Assembly: GCF_002591915.1 (NCBI RefSeq)
Contig: NZ_NIHB01000002.1
Location: 752,133-816,132 of the forward strand
DNA: 64,000 nt
From: Marinicella litoralis
GTDB taxonomy: Bacteria > Pseudomonadota > Gammaproteobacteria > Xanthomonadales > Marinicellaceae
Reading direction: 5' to 3'
Shown here one piece after another: positions 39,089 through 47,491 of this stretch. The stretch's first letter is position 1. Every line of letters begins with the position of its first letter. The notes under the pieces were generated by a model that did no database searches, was not told the origin of the DNA, and saw nothing but the letters and a program-made list of their open reading frames with translations. Made by a program: the position numbers and the translations under genes.

Positions 39089-40365
39089 TTCATACTCGGC
39101 AAGTAAATGACTTCGCCCACCAATAATTGATTGTTTGATTTATTATTGACGGACTTAAGGGCAGCCAAGCTGGTGCCGTGTTTATTGGCTATGTCACTGA
39201 GGGTATCACCAGATTGAACCACATGCTTTTTGCTTTTAGCTTGAGCCGCAATCCACGTATTGGGTGGTGGGCTTTGGTAAAAGTAATTGCGGATGCCTTC
39301 GGCAATTTGGTGCGTGAGTTTAGACACATGATTGGCGTCTTTAAGCTTTTTCTCATCATTTGGATTACTGATATAACCCGTTTCTACCAACATGGAAGGG
39401 ACATCAGGGGACTTCAAAACCAAAAAGTTAGCTTGACCGAAGCCTTGTCCATGTAACTTCACCACTTTTTTCATCGACGCATGGACAGATTGAGCCGCTT
39501 TGTGACTTTCTTCCAGGGCTGAATTTTGTGACAAGTCATACAGTACCTTAGACAACATGTCCTGTTTATCTTCAATGACCACGCCACCAATTTGATCAGA
39601 TTTATTTTCAGAAGCCGCCAACCATTTGGCAGCTTCTGAGGAAGCCCCACGTTGTGACAGGATATAGACTGAAGCACCATTTACTTTTGAACTGTGAAAA
39701 GCATCGGCATGAATTGAAACAAAAAGGTCGGCATTGTTTTGCCGCGCTTTTTCAAATCGTTTGCGATGTTTGATGTAATAGTCGCCCTCTCTGATAACCA
39801 AAGCTTTCATGCCTTTTTGTGCATTTATTTTTTTTGCCAGTTGGTTGGCAATGTTTAAAGTAATGTCCTTTTCATGCGTACCAGCGGCGCCAATGGCACC
39901 TGGATCTTCACCCCCATGGCCTGCATCAATCGCCACCACCACATCTCGGTTGGGTTGAGTCACTGCGGCGACTGTTTTTACTTGGGGTTTGCTTTCACGG
40001 CTTAAATCCACAACCAATCTATGGCCATATTCTCCAGTGGGTTTAAGTAAAAAACTTTTTGATTTTAATTCACCTTGGAGGTCCAGCACGATTCGAACTT
40101 TGTTTTTTTCAGTATTGAACCTGACTTTTTTGATGTCTTTATTATTTGATATGGCCAAACTGTTTTTTAACTGGGCATTGTCTAAATCAATCACAACCCT
40201 TGGCGGGTTGTTCAATTCGAATAATTTATAATCTGCATGACCGCTTAAATCAAAGACTGCTCGAGTATGCTCTGGACCCGTCCAAACACGCATACCCTCA
40301 ACATTGGTCGCATCTACAGACATGACAAACAACAGTAAACAGAGGGATATTTTTAATTTATTCAT
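39085..40365 (-). CDS. N-acetylmuramoyl-L-alanine amidase with AMIN and LysM domains (AmiB/AmiC type)
   Basis: Cleaves the amide bond between MurNAc and the stem peptide, normally at the septum under control of EnvC or NlpD. The order is a signal peptide (about 1-20), an AMIN targeting domain (about 22-115), an Amidase_3 zinc domain (about 145-365) and a C-terminal LysM (about 380-425). Zinc ligand regions are DAGHGGEDPGAIG, HEKDITL and SIHADAF, with the catalytic Glu in VETGYISN. The position downstream of nnr and tsaE matches the amiB locus of E. coli. mutL, the usual next gene, is absent here. The ATG ending at 40365 is preferred to a TTG two codons earlier. Confidence 0.92.
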   Translation of the reverse strand: MNKLKISLCLLLFVMSVDATNVEGMRVWTGPEHTRAVFDLSGHADYKLFELNNPPRVVIDLDNAQLKNSLAISNNKDIKKVRFNTEKNKVRIVLDLQGELKSKSFLLKPTGEYGHRLVVDLSRESKPQVKTVAAVTQPNRDVVVAIDAGHGGEDPGAIGAAGTHEKDITLNIANQLAKKINAQKGMKALVIREGDYYIKHRKRFEKARQNNADLFVSIHADAFHSSKVNGASVYILSQRGASSEAAKWLAASENKSDQIGGVVIEDKQDMLSKVLYDLSQNSALEESHKAAQSVHASMKKVVKLHGQGFGQANFLVLKSPDVPSMLVETGYISNPNDEKKLKDANHVSKLTHQIAEGIRNYFYQSPPPNTWIAAQAKSKKHVVQSGDTLSDIANKHGTSLAALKSVNNKSNNQLLVGEVIYLPSMN

Positions 40366-40449
40366 TTCCAATTTGAGCTACATTTGTTTCAATTTTAAGT
40401 AATGCACAAGCATCATTCAAGTAATTTAACACAAAATCAATGACATAGG

Positions 40450-40866
40450 CTACTGTTTTAACGTTATTGTTAAGGTTCTGTTCAGATGATTAAGTTGAAA
40501 ATCTAAAATCCAATCTGCTTCAGGTAACACACCTTGCCCTTTGCTTGGCCATTCCACCAATATGATGTGGTGACCATTGATCAAATCCTCTATACCCAAA
40601 AAGTACAGCTCTTCTGGATCAGTTAATCGATACAAATCCATATGTACATACTTTTGATCTTTTACTTGGTAAGTTTCATACAGGGTGTAAGTCGGGCTTT
40701 TAACATGCGCTTTTACACCACATGCTTTTAGAAAGTATTGTGTGAATGTGGTTTTTCCTGCACCCAAATCGCCTTTTAAATACAACAGCTCGCCTGGTGA
40801 AATTCGACGGCTTAATTCTTCAGCGACTTGTTTCAATTGAGACAAAGTATTGACGTTTTTTTGCAT
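40450..40866 (-). CDS. tsaE: TsaE, tRNA t6A threonylcarbamoylation ATPase
   Basis: TsaE is the ATPase that works with TsaB and TsaD to make N6-threonylcarbamoyladenosine at position 37 of ANN-reading tRNAs. The 138-residue protein (usual length about 150) has the P-loop LKGDLGAGKTTFTQYFL near residue 30, PTYTLYETY near 58 and HMDLYRL near 75. It lies between nnr (four bases upstream) and the amidase gene (84 bases downstream), a widely conserved order. Confidence 0.96.
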   Translation of the reverse strand: MQKNVNTLSQLKQVAEELSRRISPGELLYLKGDLGAGKTTFTQYFLKACGVKAHVKSPTYTLYETYQVKDQKYVHMDLYRLTDPEELYFLGIEDLINGHHIILVEWPSKGQGVLPEADWILDFQLNHLNRTLTITLKQ

Positions 40867-40870
40867 TTGA

Positions 40871-42322
40871 TTATTTAACCGTCTGATGTAAAGTGTTGAG
40901 TAAATCGGAGGCCGTCATGGTCAAACCAAAAACATTGGTTTCACCGGCAAGCGCATGCCAAATCACGGCCAGATAACTGGCCACAGCAGGTGAAAAACCT
41001 TGTGCCAATAATCCTGCCACCATACCTGCCAGCACATCCCCTGATCCGGCTGTGGCTAAATTGGCATTCCCATAAGGGCAGCACCAAACCGTTTTGCCAT
41101 CACTGATCAGTGTACCTGATCCTTTCAATACTGCCACACAGTGGTATTTTTGTGCCAGCTTTAGGACTGAAGCCCACCGATTTTGCTGTACCGCTGCTAC
41201 CGAGCAAGACAACAACACAGCGGCCTCCTTTGGATGGGGAGTGATGACCTTCAATTGATCGGGGATGGTAGCTGCTCGTGATAAAATACCCAGCGCATCG
41301 GCATCCATCACCAATGGCTTGGCGGCCATTAAACAACATGTATACAGGTCTTTAGACCATTGAGATTGACCCATGCCCATACCCAATAAAATCACGTCGG
41401 CCTGTTTGTCTATCAAAACCTGATTCAAGTGTTGTTCATTCATGCCATCAAATGCCAATGCCATCAATTCAGGCGCATACAATGCCACCATGTCCGCATG
41501 TGCACTATCTGTGACAATCGTGGCTAAACCTCCCCCGGATTTCAACACAGCTTTTCCTGCCAACAACACGGCACCCATCATGCCCGCTTGGCCTCCTGCA
41601 GTTAACACATGACCAAATCGACCTTTGTGGCTATTGTTGCTTCGATGGCCAGAGATTTCTACCAAATGATGCTGGTCTAGCAAAAGGCCATCTGGAGCGA
41701 CGACGGCTGCAAAACAGCTCGAGTCCACACCCAAACGCTCAAGCAAAACCTCGCCACAACAGTCTTTACCATCAAGAGTAAATAGTCCCGTATTGAGTGC
41801 CAATATCGAAATGGTTTGGCTGGCTTCAACGGCAACACCCATGATATTTCCTGTCGAGCCATTCAAACCACTGGGAATGTCAACAGCTATAATGGTGCTC
41901 GCTTGAAGGTTGATCCATTCTATGACCTTTGCATAGTGGCCTGTGATTGCTTGATTTAAACCAGTACCAAAAATTGAATCAACAATACAGTCATAAGATG
42001 CTGAACTGTCTGGTTTTGCATCAATGGTTTGCCCTTGATACAATTCTGCGGCGCGGCGCGCATCTCCAGATAATGATTCAATACTTTGCATTGGCCAAAC
42101 TTTGACTTGCTGATGATTCTGCCGTGCCAGCTCAGCCACCACCCAGCCATCTCCACCATTGTTTCCTGGACCAGTGATCACCAAAATGCTGTTGAAGGCA
42201 TTGATATGTTTAAAAATGGCCGCTGCTGCTGCTTGCATCAATGCAAACGAATCCAGACCCAAAGCATCGGCAGCCATTATATCAAGCTGTTTGGTTTTGT
42301 CGCTGTGGTAAAGTGGTTTCAT
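40871..42322 (-). CDS. nnr: Nnr, bifunctional NAD(P)HX epimerase/dehydratase
   Basis: Repairs hydrated NADH and NADPH. The N-terminal NnrE-like epimerase domain (about 1-205) contains GPGNNGGDGWVVA near residue 48 and FGTGLNQ near 113. The C-terminal NnrD-like ADP-dependent dehydratase domain (about 220-483) contains HKGRFGHVLTAGG near 232, ITPHPKEAA near 362 and NLATAGSGDVLAGM near 425, the ribokinase-like active site. The 483-residue fused form is usual in gammaproteobacteria. The gene is divergent from queG with 28 bases between starts, so their control regions must overlap. Confidence 0.96.
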   Translation of the reverse strand: MKPLYHSDKTKQLDIMAADALGLDSFALMQAAAAAIFKHINAFNSILVITGPGNNGGDGWVVAELARQNHQQVKVWPMQSIESLSGDARRAAELYQGQTIDAKPDSSASYDCIVDSIFGTGLNQAITGHYAKVIEWINLQASTIIAVDIPSGLNGSTGNIMGVAVEASQTISILALNTGLFTLDGKDCCGEVLLERLGVDSSCFAAVVAPDGLLLDQHHLVEISGHRSNNSHKGRFGHVLTAGGQAGMMGAVLLAGKAVLKSGGGLATIVTDSAHADMVALYAPELMALAFDGMNEQHLNQVLIDKQADVILLGMGMGQSQWSKDLYTCCLMAAKPLVMDADALGILSRAATIPDQLKVITPHPKEAAVLLSCSVAAVQQNRWASVLKLAQKYHCVAVLKGSGTLISDGKTVWCCPYGNANLATAGSGDVLAGMVAGLLAQGFSPAVASYLAVIWHALAGETNVFGLTMTASDLLNTLHQTVK

Positions 42323-42350
42323 TCAAATATGCTGCTGCTTTTGGCTTATA

Positions 42351-43469
42351 ATGGTCATTCATTTAGCCACTATTTTACCAGTGAATCAACAGCAAGAACA
42401 TATAGATTACCAACAGTTAAAAGCAAACATCAAAGCGTGGGCAAAAGAATCTGGCTTTCAACAAGCAGGTATCAGTGATGTGAACTTAAAACAAGCTGGC
42501 GAACACTTAAAAAACTGGTTGAAAAAACAACACCATGCTGACATGGAATACATGCACAAACACGGTGAAAAAAGGTATCAGCCAGAGGCTTTGGTGCCTG
42601 GTACCTTGAGTGTGATTTCTGTCCGTTTGGATTACATGCAAACCTCACTTACCCCCTATGAAGAACTCACCAAACAAGTCAGCAAAGCAGCCATTTCCAG
42701 GTATGCATTGGGCCGTGACTACCACAAGGTCATTCGCAATAAATTGAAAAAACTGGTTGCAAAAATCAGTGCTGAAATTGGCCCTTTTGGTCATCGAGTG
42801 TTTACCGACTCAGCTCCCGTGATGGAAAAAGCCATTGCAGAAAAAGCAGGCTTAGGCTGGATTGGCAAACACAGCAATTTAATTAACAGCAAAGCAGGCT
42901 CCTACTTTTTCTTGGGTGAAATATATACTGACCTACCTTTAGAGCCTGACCGCAAACAAAGTTTCCATTGTGGCAGTTGTACCCAATGCATACAAGACTG
43001 CCCGACTGATGCCATCATTGCACCGTTTCAAGTTGATGCCAGCAGATGTATTTCATACCTTACGATTGAAAATCATGGCCCCATCCCAGAGGAATTCAGA
43101 AAGGCCATGGGAAATCGCATATACGGTTGTGATGATTGCCAAGTGGTGTGTCCCTGGAATAAATTTACGCAAAACACCGCAGAACCAGACTTCGCGCCCC
43201 GCCACCATTTGGATGACAGTGAATTACTTGAGTTGTTTTTATGGGATGAAGAAACATTTTTACAAAATACGGCAGGTTCTCCAATTCGCAGAATCGGCTA
43301 TCAATCATGGCAACGTAATTTAGCAGTGGGTATGGGCAATTCTAAGCCTCATGCGAATATCATTGAAGCTTTAAAGCAGAAAGTCAACAGCGCCTCTCCA
43401 ATGGTGAAAGAACACATTGAATGGGCCCTGACTGAATTGTCTAAGCAGACAAGCACACCCATCGCCTGA
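42351..43469 (+). CDS. queG: QueG, epoxyqueuosine reductase
   Basis: Reduces epoxyqueuosine to queuosine in tRNA, using cobalamin and two 4Fe-4S clusters. The 372-residue protein has the cobalamin-binding N-terminal half and the ferredoxin-like cysteine sets CGSCTQCIQDCPTDAI near residue 206 and CDDCQVVCPWN near 260. HEAT-like helices follow. The annotated ATG overlaps a perfect TATAAT (42347-42352); if that is the -10, the true start would be the GTG at 42381, which gives a protein beginning with NQQQEHIDY and closer in N-terminal length to E. coli QueG. It is divergent from nnr, as in E. coli. Confidence 0.94.
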   Translation: MVIHLATILPVNQQQEHIDYQQLKANIKAWAKESGFQQAGISDVNLKQAGEHLKNWLKKQHHADMEYMHKHGEKRYQPEALVPGTLSVISVRLDYMQTSLTPYEELTKQVSKAAISRYALGRDYHKVIRNKLKKLVAKISAEIGPFGHRVFTDSAPVMEKAIAEKAGLGWIGKHSNLINSKAGSYFFLGEIYTDLPLEPDRKQSFHCGSCTQCIQDCPTDAIIAPFQVDASRCISYLTIENHGPIPEEFRKAMGNRIYGCDDCQVVCPWNKFTQNTAEPDFAPRHHLDDSELLELFLWDEETFLQNTAGSPIRRIGYQSWQRNLAVGMGNSKPHANIIEALKQKVNSASPMVKEHIEWALTELSKQTSTPIA

Positions 43470-43482
43470 TTACAGTCAGCTC

Positions 43483-43543
43483 AAGGGCACCCATTTTCTG
43501 ATTGAACATAAATGCATGCTGAAGTTTATGCTTGTAGTGCCTT
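43483..43543. terminator. Possible long hairpin between convergent queG and the TlpA-like gene
   Basis: AAGGGCAC (43483-43490) can pair with GTGCCTTT around 43537-43544 (one G-T wobble), and CATAAA with TTTATG pairs inside it. The long loop makes it a weak terminator candidate, but its position between two gene ends fits. Confidence 0.3.
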
Positions 43544-44134
43544 TTACTGAATCATTTGCAGCAAGCCTGCTGCATCAATCGGTCCCATGTGTTTTTTGTG
43601 ACGCATGCCTTGTGGGTTATAAACGATGGTCGTTGGCAAACCCATACCACCTTCTTCAGCAAAACCAGGAGGGTTATACACATCAATGGTTAATAAAGGG
43701 TAGTTAACACCAAAATCATCAGCAAAGTTTTTCAACTTATTCACTTCAGCATCCTCATATGCAATGCCTAAGATTTGAACATGGGTATTTTCGTTTTGGA
43801 ATTTTACCAATTCAGGAATTTCATCTCTACAGGGCGCACACCATGTGGCCCAATAATTTAACACCAACCACTTTCCTCTGTAATCTTCGGCATTGACTTC
43901 GTTGCCAGCTAAGTCATTGAGGGTGAATGCCAGTGGTCCATCGATTCCGTCATTGGCTGTTTGATCATTCTTGGTTTCAGCTGTGCTTGTGGTGGCCTTT
44001 TTCTGACTGGCAACTTGAACCTCTGATTTTGTTGACTCAGTGGTCGCTTTGTCTGGCTCTGTACAAGCCGACAACGCCAAACCAGTGGTCAATAGGATCA
44101 AACAGCTGCGTATGCGGGTAAAATTATTTTTCAT
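43544..44134 (-). CDS. TlpA-like thioredoxin-fold lipoprotein
   Basis: A periplasmic, membrane-anchored thiol-disulfide oxidoreductase of the TlpA/ResA group. From the ATG ending at 44134 it has 196 residues. A lipoprotein signal ends in LSAC (Cys about residue 24), followed by a low-complexity Thr/Lys-rich linker and a thioredoxin-like domain (about 65-196) with WATWCAPCRDE as the active-site CxxC. A cis-proline equivalent is seen in GLPTTIVYN. It overlaps the upstream yihY-like gene. Reductive or oxidative direction cannot be decided. Two other ATGs up to six codons upstream are possible starts. Confidence 0.88.
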   Translation of the reverse strand: MKNNFTRIRSCLILLTTGLALSACTEPDKATTESTKSEVQVASQKKATTSTAETKNDQTANDGIDGPLAFTLNDLAGNEVNAEDYRGKWLVLNYWATWCAPCRDEIPELVKFQNENTHVQILGIAYEDAEVNKLKNFADDFGVNYPLLTIDVYNPPGFAEEGGMGLPTTIVYNPQGMRHKKHMGPIDAAGLLQMIQ

Positions 44135-45374
44135 TGTCATTCTTTTTATCATTGCTTAACTCGTGGTCTTGGTTTAAATTTTCATTGATAATGGTAGCTA
44201 TTGATTGGTTCAACATGGTGTCGACAGGCTGCCAATAATTGTCCAACAAATTTTGATAATGGGCAAAATATTTAGACGCCTTTACCGGAATTTTAAAATT
44301 ACCATTTTTATACAAAGCTTTAAAATCCAGTGCATTCAAGTCATGTCTAATCAAATAATCTCCAGATTGATTGATGGCAATATAGCCTTGCTTTTCTAAC
44401 CAATCAAGGTGCTTGTTCAATTCATCATCAGGTACGAACCTTAGATGACCGTAAATTTCTGTATAACTGACAGTTTTTCCTTTTTGACTGGCTTGCCAAA
44501 GGAGATTGAGTATTTCAATCACTAACAACAACCGTTGATTGGTTTGGTAGTTTTGTACATGCAATCGCCAACGAGATGTTTCCAATGTTGCCGCAATGGT
44601 GCCACCCAATAAAATGATATTCCAAGACAGAAACATCCAGATCAAAAACAGCGGGATGGTGGCCAATGTCCCATAGACTTTCTGATAACTGGGAATCGTG
44701 GTTACATACAAAGCAAACCCTTTCTTAGCCAATTCAAAGCAAACAGCCGAAAACAAGGCGCCTATCAAAGCGTTTTTCCAATTCACTTTGCGATTAGGCA
44801 CCACCAAGTAGATGAAAAAGAACCCAACTGTCGAAGACAGCACGGGCAAAGCTTTGACCAAAAAGCCTTTCACACTGGCAAATGCAGAATACTCAAACAC
44901 AATGGAAGACAATGCAATGCCTCCGCCCACCAACAAGGGCCCCATAGTCAAAACAGCCCAGTACATCATCATTTTCGTCTTGAATCGTCCGGACGATTTA
45001 CTGTCAAAAATGCGGTTCAAAGCCTTTTCCATGGTGTGCATCATTAAGATAGAGGTGAGAAATACCGCCAAAAACATGGTAACGGTGAGTCCACGGGCTT
45101 TTTCTACAAACCCTACTATATAAGTTTGAATGACTTCACCTGTGGTTGGTACAAAGTTAGCAAAAATAAAATTTTGCAACTGTTGAGACGCATCTTCAAA
45201 CAATGGCATCGCTGAAAATACAGTAATCAAAACCGACATGAAAGGAACCAGTGACAACAAAGCCGTGTAGGCCAATGAACTGGCTGCCAAAGATGTTTCG
45301 TCATCTCGATACCTTCTGGCCACTTCAAATACAAAACTCTTCATATTGATGGCAAATTTTGTCGCTTTATTCAT
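44124..45374 (-). CDS. YihY/BrkB-family inner-membrane protein with a C-terminal winged-helix-like domain
   Basis: A 416-residue polytopic protein of the YihY family (once misnamed ribonuclease BN). Six membrane segments are seen between residues 35 and 270, with LAASSLAYTALLSLVPF near residue 27 as the family signature. Residues 285-370 are soluble and look like a winged helix (VIEILNLLWQASQKGKTVS then TEIYGHLRFVPDDELNKHLDWL), a feature of the long members of the family. The function of the family is not established. It is the first gene of a short unit with the TlpA-like lipoprotein. Confidence 0.88.
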   Translation of the reverse strand: MNKATKFAINMKSFVFEVARRYRDDETSLAASSLAYTALLSLVPFMSVLITVFSAMPLFEDASQQLQNFIFANFVPTTGEVIQTYIVGFVEKARGLTVTMFLAVFLTSILMMHTMEKALNRIFDSKSSGRFKTKMMMYWAVLTMGPLLVGGGIALSSIVFEYSAFASVKGFLVKALPVLSSTVGFFFIYLVVPNRKVNWKNALIGALFSAVCFELAKKGFALYVTTIPSYQKVYGTLATIPLFLIWMFLSWNIILLGGTIAATLETSRWRLHVQNYQTNQRLLLVIEILNLLWQASQKGKTVSYTEIYGHLRFVPDDELNKHLDWLEKQGYIAINQSGDYLIRHDLNALDFKALYKNGNFKIPVKASKYFAHYQNLLDNYWQPVDTMLNQSIATIINENLNQDHELSNDKKNDNEK

Positions 45375-45411
45375 TATTCCATTTTCATTGAATTAAATCT
45401 ATTATACAAGT

Positions 45412-45426
45412 TGAACCAATGGTTCA
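45412..45426. promoter_or_regulatory. Perfect palindrome upstream of the YihY-like gene
   Basis: TGAACCA-A-TGGTTCA is an inverted repeat with seven-base arms about an odd central base, 38 bases before the YihY-like ATG. On the minus strand a TATAAT lies at 45406-45401, so the palindrome would overlap the spacer or -35 region. The regulator is unknown. Confidence 0.35.
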
Positions 45427-45594
45427 TTTTACAATGTATTAATGGGTACCACCCCAGTTAAATTGTTTTAGCAAAATAACTGTGCTATATTAATTGAGCG
45501 TGTGCTGGGGGGCATAATTAACGCACAAATAATGTCTCATGTGTTTTTTTGTGACCTCACAGTCAATTCATTGATTAATTGATTGGTATTGGCT

Positions 45595-45972
45595 ATGAAA
45601 AAAAACTTAACTTTAAAATCCACATTTCTGATTGTGACCGCAATCATTTTGACTGCCTGTGGCAGCGATGCTCCTCAATTCACTCACTTCAAAGCATTCG
45701 ACGAACGGTTCACAACTGTCATAGATACTTCAGAAGCCGAAAAATTAAAAAAACTGGCAGAATTGTTTTATGACCAACAACCGGCCACTGGCACGCAAGC
45801 TGACTTAGATTTTCAGTATTTAATAGACATAACCACCCAAGAGGGTTCAGCCAGATACCGCTGCACCAAAACTGGTTATTGTCAATTACGCACCGAGGGT
45901 GTCAAAATGCAAAAAGAAATTTTTTATTTAGAAAGGCATCGTGAATTGTATGAGGAAGCCAAACTTAATTGA
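45595..45972 (+). CDS. Small hypothetical lipoprotein (125 residues)
   Basis: Not recognised. From the ATG at 45595 it has a lipoprotein signal (MKKNLTLKSTF... ending in LTAC, Cys about residue 21) and then a roughly 100-residue mature domain, probably helical at both ends, with one cysteine pair in YRCTKTGYCQLR (residues about 88-96) that could form a disulfide in the periplasm. The 3' end overlaps the convergent mtnN gene by eight bases. The first residue after the lipid-modified Cys is Gly, so outer-membrane sorting is likely. Confidence 0.72.
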   Translation: MKKNLTLKSTFLIVTAIILTACGSDAPQFTHFKAFDERFTTVIDTSEAEKLKKLAELFYDQQPATGTQADLDFQYLIDITTQEGSARYRCTKTGYCQLRTEGVKMQKEIFYLERHRELYEEAKLN

Positions 45973-46675
45973 TTTGACTGATTAAGCCCAAGACCAATTC
46001 AGTTGATTTTCTTCCTGCCTGTTCGATGTATTGATTGAAACTTGTTTGTGCTTCTTCACCTGCCACATCGGATAAATTTCGCAGAATAAGAAAATCAATG
46101 TCATGCAAATAGCACACCTGCGCCACCGCAGCGGCTTCCATTTCACAGGCAACAACATCAGCAAACCTTTGTTTAATTTGAGCCACCTGGGATTCTCGGT
46201 AGATAAAGGATTCGCCCGTAGCAATGGTGCCTATATGATGCATGTCCTGTAGCTGGGTAGCCACTTGATCTAATTTTTTTAACCAACGGTCCTTGACAGC
46301 ATAATAAACCGGCAATCCAGGCAATTCGCCAAATTCAAAACCAATTGGACTGACATCAACATCATGATGACATACCTTATCTGCAAACACAAAATCACCC
46401 ACATGTGTGCCTAATTTAATCCCACCTGCCGAACCCGTGTTGATGACCAAATCAGGTTTAAACTCTCTGGCCAACCATTCAGCCGCTAAAGTGGCATTGA
46501 CTTTGCCAATTCCGGATTCCAGCAAACAGACTGCATGGCCAGACCAAGAACCAAGAGTTATTTTTATATCTAAATACTGCTTATGGGTGGTTTCTTTCAA
46601 TTGCTGACGAAGAAAATCACACTCCAAATGCATGGCACCAATGATGCCTATTTTTAGATGGGTGCCCGCACTCAT
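45965..46675 (-). CDS. mtnN: MtnN, 5'-methylthioadenosine/S-adenosylhomocysteine nucleosidase
   Basis: Cleaves adenine from MTA, SAH and 5'-deoxyadenosine, feeding methionine salvage and, where LuxS exists, autoinducer-2 synthesis. The 236-residue protein starts with KIGIIGAM; the Glu three residues after that (about Glu18) aligns with the catalytic Glu12 of E. coli. The GSAGG stretch near residue 81 and NLSDVAGEEA with the catalytic Asp near residue 203 are also present. It overlaps the end of trpC by four bases (ATGA), so it is co-translated with the trpGDC genes, an unusual association. Confidence 0.94.
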   Translation of the reverse strand: MSAGTHLKIGIIGAMHLECDFLRQQLKETTHKQYLDIKITLGSWSGHAVCLLESGIGKVNATLAAEWLAREFKPDLVINTGSAGGIKLGTHVGDFVFADKVCHHDVDVSPIGFEFGELPGLPVYYAVKDRWLKKLDQVATQLQDMHHIGTIATGESFIYRESQVAQIKQRFADVVACEMEAAAVAQVCYLHDIDFLILRNLSDVAGEEAQTSFNQYIEQAGRKSTELVLGLISQIN

Positions 46676-47472
46676 TCGACTTGACCAGTCATCAGTTTCT
46701 GCAACTGTTCACCCGGATTATTGTGGCGCATCAATGACTCCCCAATTAAGAAACTGTGAATGTCTTGTTGTTGTAGAAATTTAATGTCCTCACTGGTGTG
46801 GATACCACTCTCACTGACAACGATGCGTTTTTCATCCACCATTTTGCGCAAATTTTGGCTGGTGGATAATGAAGTTTCAAAGGTTTTTAGGTTTCTGTTA
46901 TTGATACCAATCAATTGCGCAGATGTAGCCAATGCTCGATTCATTTCTTCCTCATCGTGAACCTCCATCAATACATCCATGCCCAAGTCCATGGCCAAAT
47001 CATTTAACTCAATCAGTAATTCGTCAGTCAAGCAGGCAACAATCAGCAAGATACAGTCGGCGCCCAACGCCCTGGATTGAAAAATTTGCCAAGGGTCAAT
47101 CATAAAATCTTTTCTTAAAACAGGAAGCCCAACAACTTCACGAACTTGGCTTAAATAATCATCGCTGCCTTGAAAGTAATTGGAGTCAGTTAATACTGAA
47201 AGGCAGGTCGCACCACCCATGAGATAAGACTGGGCAATTTCCACTGGATTAAAATCCTCGCGGATAATACCCTTAGAGGGGGATGCTTTTTTAACCTCAG
47301 CAATCACCGCGGTGTCGCCTTTGACTACTTGATTTTCAATCGCATGGAAAAAACCTCGAGGTGTGGTTTGTTGAGCAGCGATCGTCCGCAAATCGGAGAT
47401 TGAATGCAATTGTTTGCCTGCAGCCACTTCTTGTTTTTTGGTGGCTACAATTTGGTCTAATACATTACTCAT
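46672..47472 (-). CDS. trpC: TrpC, indole-3-glycerol-phosphate synthase
   Basis: Closes the indole ring in tryptophan synthesis. From the ATG ending at 47472 (MSNVLDQIVATKK) it has 266 residues, usual for the stand-alone enzyme; the TrpF domain of the E. coli fusion is absent. VIAEVKKASPSKG near residue 52, VLRKDFMIDPWQI near 115, and GINNRNLKTF near 180 are the TIM-barrel active-site motifs. The longer reading from a TTG five codons earlier is less likely. It follows trpD by 19 bases and overlaps mtnN. Confidence 0.96.
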   Translation of the reverse strand: MSNVLDQIVATKKQEVAAGKQLHSISDLRTIAAQQTTPRGFFHAIENQVVKGDTAVIAEVKKASPSKGIIREDFNPVEIAQSYLMGGATCLSVLTDSNYFQGSDDYLSQVREVVGLPVLRKDFMIDPWQIFQSRALGADCILLIVACLTDELLIELNDLAMDLGMDVLMEVHDEEEMNRALATSAQLIGINNRNLKTFETSLSTSQNLRKMVDEKRIVVSESGIHTSEDIKFLQQQDIHSFLIGESLMRHNNPGEQLQKLMTGQVE

Positions 47473-47491
47473 ACGTTGGTTCTTCAATTGT

